Assembly: GCA_046541115.1 (NCBI GenBank)
Contig: JBKHDX010000255.1
Location: forward strand, 1 to 6,568
Length of the DNA: 6,568 nt
Direction of reading: 5' to 3'
Origin: Jaaginema sp046541115
Lineage (GTDB): Bacteria > Cyanobacteriota > Cyanobacteriia > Cyanobacteriales > Spirulinaceae
Shown: piece after piece, positions 4,945 to 6,568 of the stretch
How the letters are laid out: each line of letters starts with the position of its first letter
Position numbering within the stretch: position 1 is the first letter of the stretch
Notes under the pieces: model-generated
Told to the model about the DNA's origin: nothing
The model's database searches: none
The model's input: only the letters and a program-made list of their open reading frames with translations
Translations under genes and position numbers: made by a program

Positions 4945-6171
4945 TTGAATGCACCTTTATGGGGAAACAACAGCGTGGACGACCAAGTAAATCATTTTTT
5001 TCCTTCTGACTCTGACAATCCCTCCAACTTAAACAACGAACGTTCCTCGCCCCGTATCGCCATAGAGGCCGTTGTGAAGGCATTACGCCAAACTTTAGAA
5101 AGTCACCGGGATGAGCGGCATATTGTGGCGATTCAGGACTTCCCCGACCCCGATGCCTTGTCTAGTGCTTGGGCTTATCGCTTGATTGCTCAACAATTCG
5201 ATATTCAATCGGATATTGTCTATGCGGGGACACTTTCTCATCAAGAGAATATTACCCTGGTTAAACTGGCCGGGATTCCTGCCCAACGATGGGGGGTTCA
5301 AACCCTCAAAGACCGGGATTTTTCGGTGTATCAAGGTTGCGTCTTGGTCGATGGTCAGGGAACAACGAGCCATTTAACGCCCTGGCTTGAAAAAGCCAAT
5401 ATCCCCACCGTGGTAATGATCGATCATCACAGCGATCAAGGTAATGGCAAAGCCGAGTTTAGCGATTTACGCCCCCATACCCGGTCAACGGCGACGATTT
5501 TGACTCAATATATTCAAGGGGGGATGCTGAAACTCAACCCCAGCAACGACAAGCACGTTAAATGTGCCACAGCGTTGATGCACGGGTTGCGGTCGGATAC
5601 CAATCAATTGATGCAAGCGAAAGAGGAGGATTGGTTAGCGGCGGCGTTTTTGAGTCGTTTTTGTAACTCCCAGTTACTCAATACGGTCCTGCAATCGTCG
5701 CGATCGCGCCGGGTTATGGATGCAATTGAGCGATCGCTGAAAAATCGCATGATGCAAAATAACTTTTCCATTGCCGGGGTGGGTTATTTACGTTACGATG
5801 ACCGAGATGCGATTCCCCAAGCGGCGGATTTCCTGGTCACGGAAGAAAATGTGCATACGGCGGTGGTGTATGGCATTGTTCACGACGAAGAAGAAGATAT
5901 CGAAATCGCGATCGGATCGTTGCGGACGACGAAGCTAACCCTAGACCCAGACGAGTTTATTAAAGAAGCCTTTGGTAAGGATGCTCAGGGACGCTTTTTT
6001 GGCGGCGGTCGCGATTTTGCAGGGGGTTTTGAGATTCCCTTGGGTTTCTTGGGCGGTTTTAACGATAATGCTAAGTTTGCTAAGTTGAAATGGGAAGTTT
6101 TCGACTTACAAATTAAGCAGAAGTTATCCCGTTTGGTCAACCCGGAAAATGAGGCGATTCATACGTCTTAA
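4945..6171 (+). CDS. DHH/DHHA1 phosphoesterase, NrnA-like (oligoribonuclease/pAp phosphatase family)
   Basis: A 408-residue cytoplasmic protein of the DHH superfamily. Relatives such as NrnA degrade very short RNAs and dephosphorylate 3'-phosphoadenosine 5'-phosphate; others hydrolyse cyclic dinucleotides. Visible motifs are motif I FPDPDALSSA with Asp68 and Asp70, motif II VDGQ with Asp136, motif III MIDHHSD with Asp160-His161-His162, and motif IV GLRSDTNQLM with Asp218. The C-terminal DHHA1 substrate-binding motif is GGGRDFAGGFEI (353-364). The histidine usually found at the start of motif I is replaced by Gln64-Asp65. Residues 1-35 are polar and probably disordered. The start is uncertain: the frame opens after a stop at 4927-4929 and offers only TTG (4945) or GTG (4975). 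GGGGA at 4961-4965 would suit the GTG, giving 398 residues. There is no membrane or CBS domain. Two HIP1 copies lie in the leader and two in the gene. The superfamily is firm; the exact substrate is not. Confidence 0.85.
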   Translation: MNAPLWGNNSVDDQVNHFFPSDSDNPSNLNNERSSPRIAIEAVVKALRQTLESHRDERHIVAIQDFPDPDALSSAWAYRLIAQQFDIQSDIVYAGTLSHQENITLVKLAGIPAQRWGVQTLKDRDFSVYQGCVLVDGQGTTSHLTPWLEKANIPTVVMIDHHSDQGNGKAEFSDLRPHTRSTATILTQYIQGGMLKLNPSNDKHVKCATALMHGLRSDTNQLMQAKEEDWLAAAFLSRFCNSQLLNTVLQSSRSRRVMDAIERSLKNRMMQNNFSIAGVGYLRYDDRDAIPQAADFLVTEENVHTAVVYGIVHDEEEDIEIAIGSLRTTKLTLDPDEFIKEAFGKDAQGRFFGGGRDFAGGFEIPLGFLGGFNDNAKFAKLKWEVFDLQIKQKLSRLVNPENEAIHTS

Positions 6172-6193
6172 TTGTTTGTATCAGAGTTGTATT

Positions 6194-6210
6194 GGGGGGA
6201 CTAGCCCCCC
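6194..6210 (+). repeat. G6/C6 hairpin downstream of the DHH gene
   Basis: GGGGGG (6194-6199) and CCCCCC (6205-6210) flank the loop ACTAG, 23 bases after the stop codon. The stem is very stable, but C-rich sequence follows instead of a T-tract, so it is at best an unusual terminator or an mRNA 3'-end stabiliser. Similar G-run/C-run sequences recur in cyanobacterial spacers. Confidence 0.5.
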
Positions 6211-6234
6211 CCAGACCCCACCCACTTATTTTAT

Positions 6235-6286
6235 AGTCCGCAAGAGCGGACTTTGCCATATTAGCCCCGGATTTTAATCCGTGGGC
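6235..6286 (+). repeat. Two-hairpin palindromic interspersed repeat
   Basis: The first hairpin is perfect: AGTCCGC (6235-6241), loop AAGA, GCGGACT (6246-6252). The second runs from GCCCCGGATT (6264-6273) to AATCCGTGGGC (6276-6286), ten pairs with one bulged T at 6282. The layout and the AGTCCGC...GCGGACTTTG core match, from memory, a palindromic repeat frequent in filamentous cyanobacterial spacers. It could be a non-autonomous mobile repeat; no transposase or target duplication was identified. Confidence 0.65.
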
Positions 6287-6359
6287 GGGTTATCGGAATA
6301 GATGGTGTCTCGAAACCGGATTTAGTATCAAAAGTGTCTCATCCCCAGCCTTAGATCGG

Positions 6360-6568
6360 CTACTCAACTGCACCAAAACCACCGCCTCCGGGGGTTTCGA
6401 TGATGAAAATGTCGCCGGGGTTCATTTCGACGGTGGCGGTACTAGAGAGGGCTTCTAAAGTCCCATCTGAGCGCTGTATGGCGTTGTGGCCGGGAGTTCC
6501 GGGGTGGCCGCCGTCGAGGCCAAAAGGAGCGACTTGGCGGCGATTAGAGAGGATTCCGGCGGTCATGG
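6360..6568 (-). CDS. Hydantoinase B / 5-oxoprolinase C-terminal part (truncated by window end)
   Basis: Only the last ~69 codons are present; the gene continues beyond base 6568, and the Met at 6566 is internal. The sequence has the typical C-terminal block of the HyuB family: ILSNRRQVAPFGLDGG, then PGTPGHN, then MNPGDIFIIETPGGGGFG, ending shortly after with the stop TAG at 6362-6360. The family hydrolyses hydantoins or, in ATP-dependent 5-oxoprolinases, opens 5-oxoproline to glutamate. In many bacteria and cyanobacteria HyuA and HyuB are fused into one ~1200-residue protein; which form occurs here cannot be seen. It converges with the DHH gene across a repeat-rich gap. Confidence 0.87.
   Translation of the reverse strand, partial: MTAGILSNRRQVAPFGLDGGHPGTPGHNAIQRSDGTLEALSSTATVEMNPGDIFIIETPGGGGFGAVE

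Larger units (their letters stand above)
376..5737. repeat. Dispersed HIP1 octamers GCGATCGC
   Basis: Exact copies begin at 376, 446, 513, 951, 1122, 1440, 2040, 4243, 4647, 4907, 4931, 5700 and 5730. This palindrome is highly over-represented in many cyanobacterial genomes and is the main clue to the source organism. None lies between 2048 and 4242, the interval covering narM and the substrate-binding protein gene. Confidence 0.95.
6172..6359. other. Non-coding repeat-like gap after the DHH gene
   Basis: There is no reading frame of note. The gap contains a G6/C6 hairpin (6194-6210), a two-hairpin palindromic element (6235-6286) and two copies of GTGTCTC (6305-6311 and 6334-6340). It separates two convergent genes, the DHH phosphoesterase and the hydantoinase B gene, so transcription must stop here from both sides. 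No stem followed directly by a T-tract was seen on either strand. Confidence 0.6.

Noticed and set aside
5291..5305. A tRNA T-loop-like GGTTCAAACCC
   Set aside because: It lies inside the well-supported DHH coding region, and no acceptor, D or anticodon arms fit around it.
353..6171. A defence or restriction island made of NurA, HNH and DHH proteins
   Set aside because: The genes are separated by mobA, narM and a transport gene in mixed orientation, and no HerA-type ATPase, methyltransferase or other defence partner is present. Each is a common housekeeping-type family in cyanobacteria.
6194..6212. A normal intrinsic terminator for the DHH gene
   Set aside because: The G6/C6 stem is followed by C-rich sequence rather than a T-tract, so it is reported as a hairpin only.

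Overview
The window looks like chromosomal DNA of a cyanobacterium, probably a filamentous one. Thirteen exact copies of the cyanobacterial HIP1 octamer GCGATCGC are present. The nitrate-reductase companion NarM is essentially a cyanobacterial family, and the intergenic gaps carry short heptamer repeats and palindromic repeats of the kind common in filamentous cyanobacteria. Genus assignment is not possible from this sequence alone.

Layout from left to right: (1) bases 1-352 hold no credible gene, but carry repeated GCTTA motifs next to a -10-like hexamer and two clear inverted repeats just upstream of the first gene. (2) A plus-strand pair, a NurA-family DNA-repair nuclease (353-1549) and MobA, the molybdenum cofactor guanylyltransferase (1599-2252). 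(3) A convergent gap (2253-2398) with four heptamer repeats, a promoter-like sequence and a strong intrinsic terminator. Together these could make a short intergenic RNA. (4) A minus-strand pair, a lipoprotein sugar-type ABC substrate-binding protein (4171-2888) followed 18 bases later by narM (2869-2399). (5) A divergent promoter region (4172-4359). (6) Plus-strand genes for a small HNH endonuclease (4360-4857) and a DHH/DHHA1 (NrnA-like) phosphoesterase (4945-6171). (7) A hairpin-rich, repeat-like gap (6172-6359). (8) The last ~70 codons of a hydantoinase B / 5-oxoprolinase gene on the minus strand, cut by the window end.

Functional links: mobA and narM converge on the same terminator, and both serve the same enzyme in cyanobacteria. 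MobA builds the Mo-guanine-dinucleotide cofactor, and NarM is needed for active assimilatory nitrate reductase NarB. Neither narB nor the nitrate transport genes are in the window. The NurA, HNH and DHH proteins are all nucleic-acid or nucleotide hydrolases, but they are separate transcription units and nothing shows that they form one system.

I do not see a convincing new defence system, CRISPR array, prophage or transposon. The items most worth a second look are the candidate intergenic RNA, the repeat-derived tail of MobA, a four-cysteine cluster in NurA, the sugar-binding-protein/narM pairing, the loss of the usual motif-I histidine in the DHH protein, and the repeat element after it.
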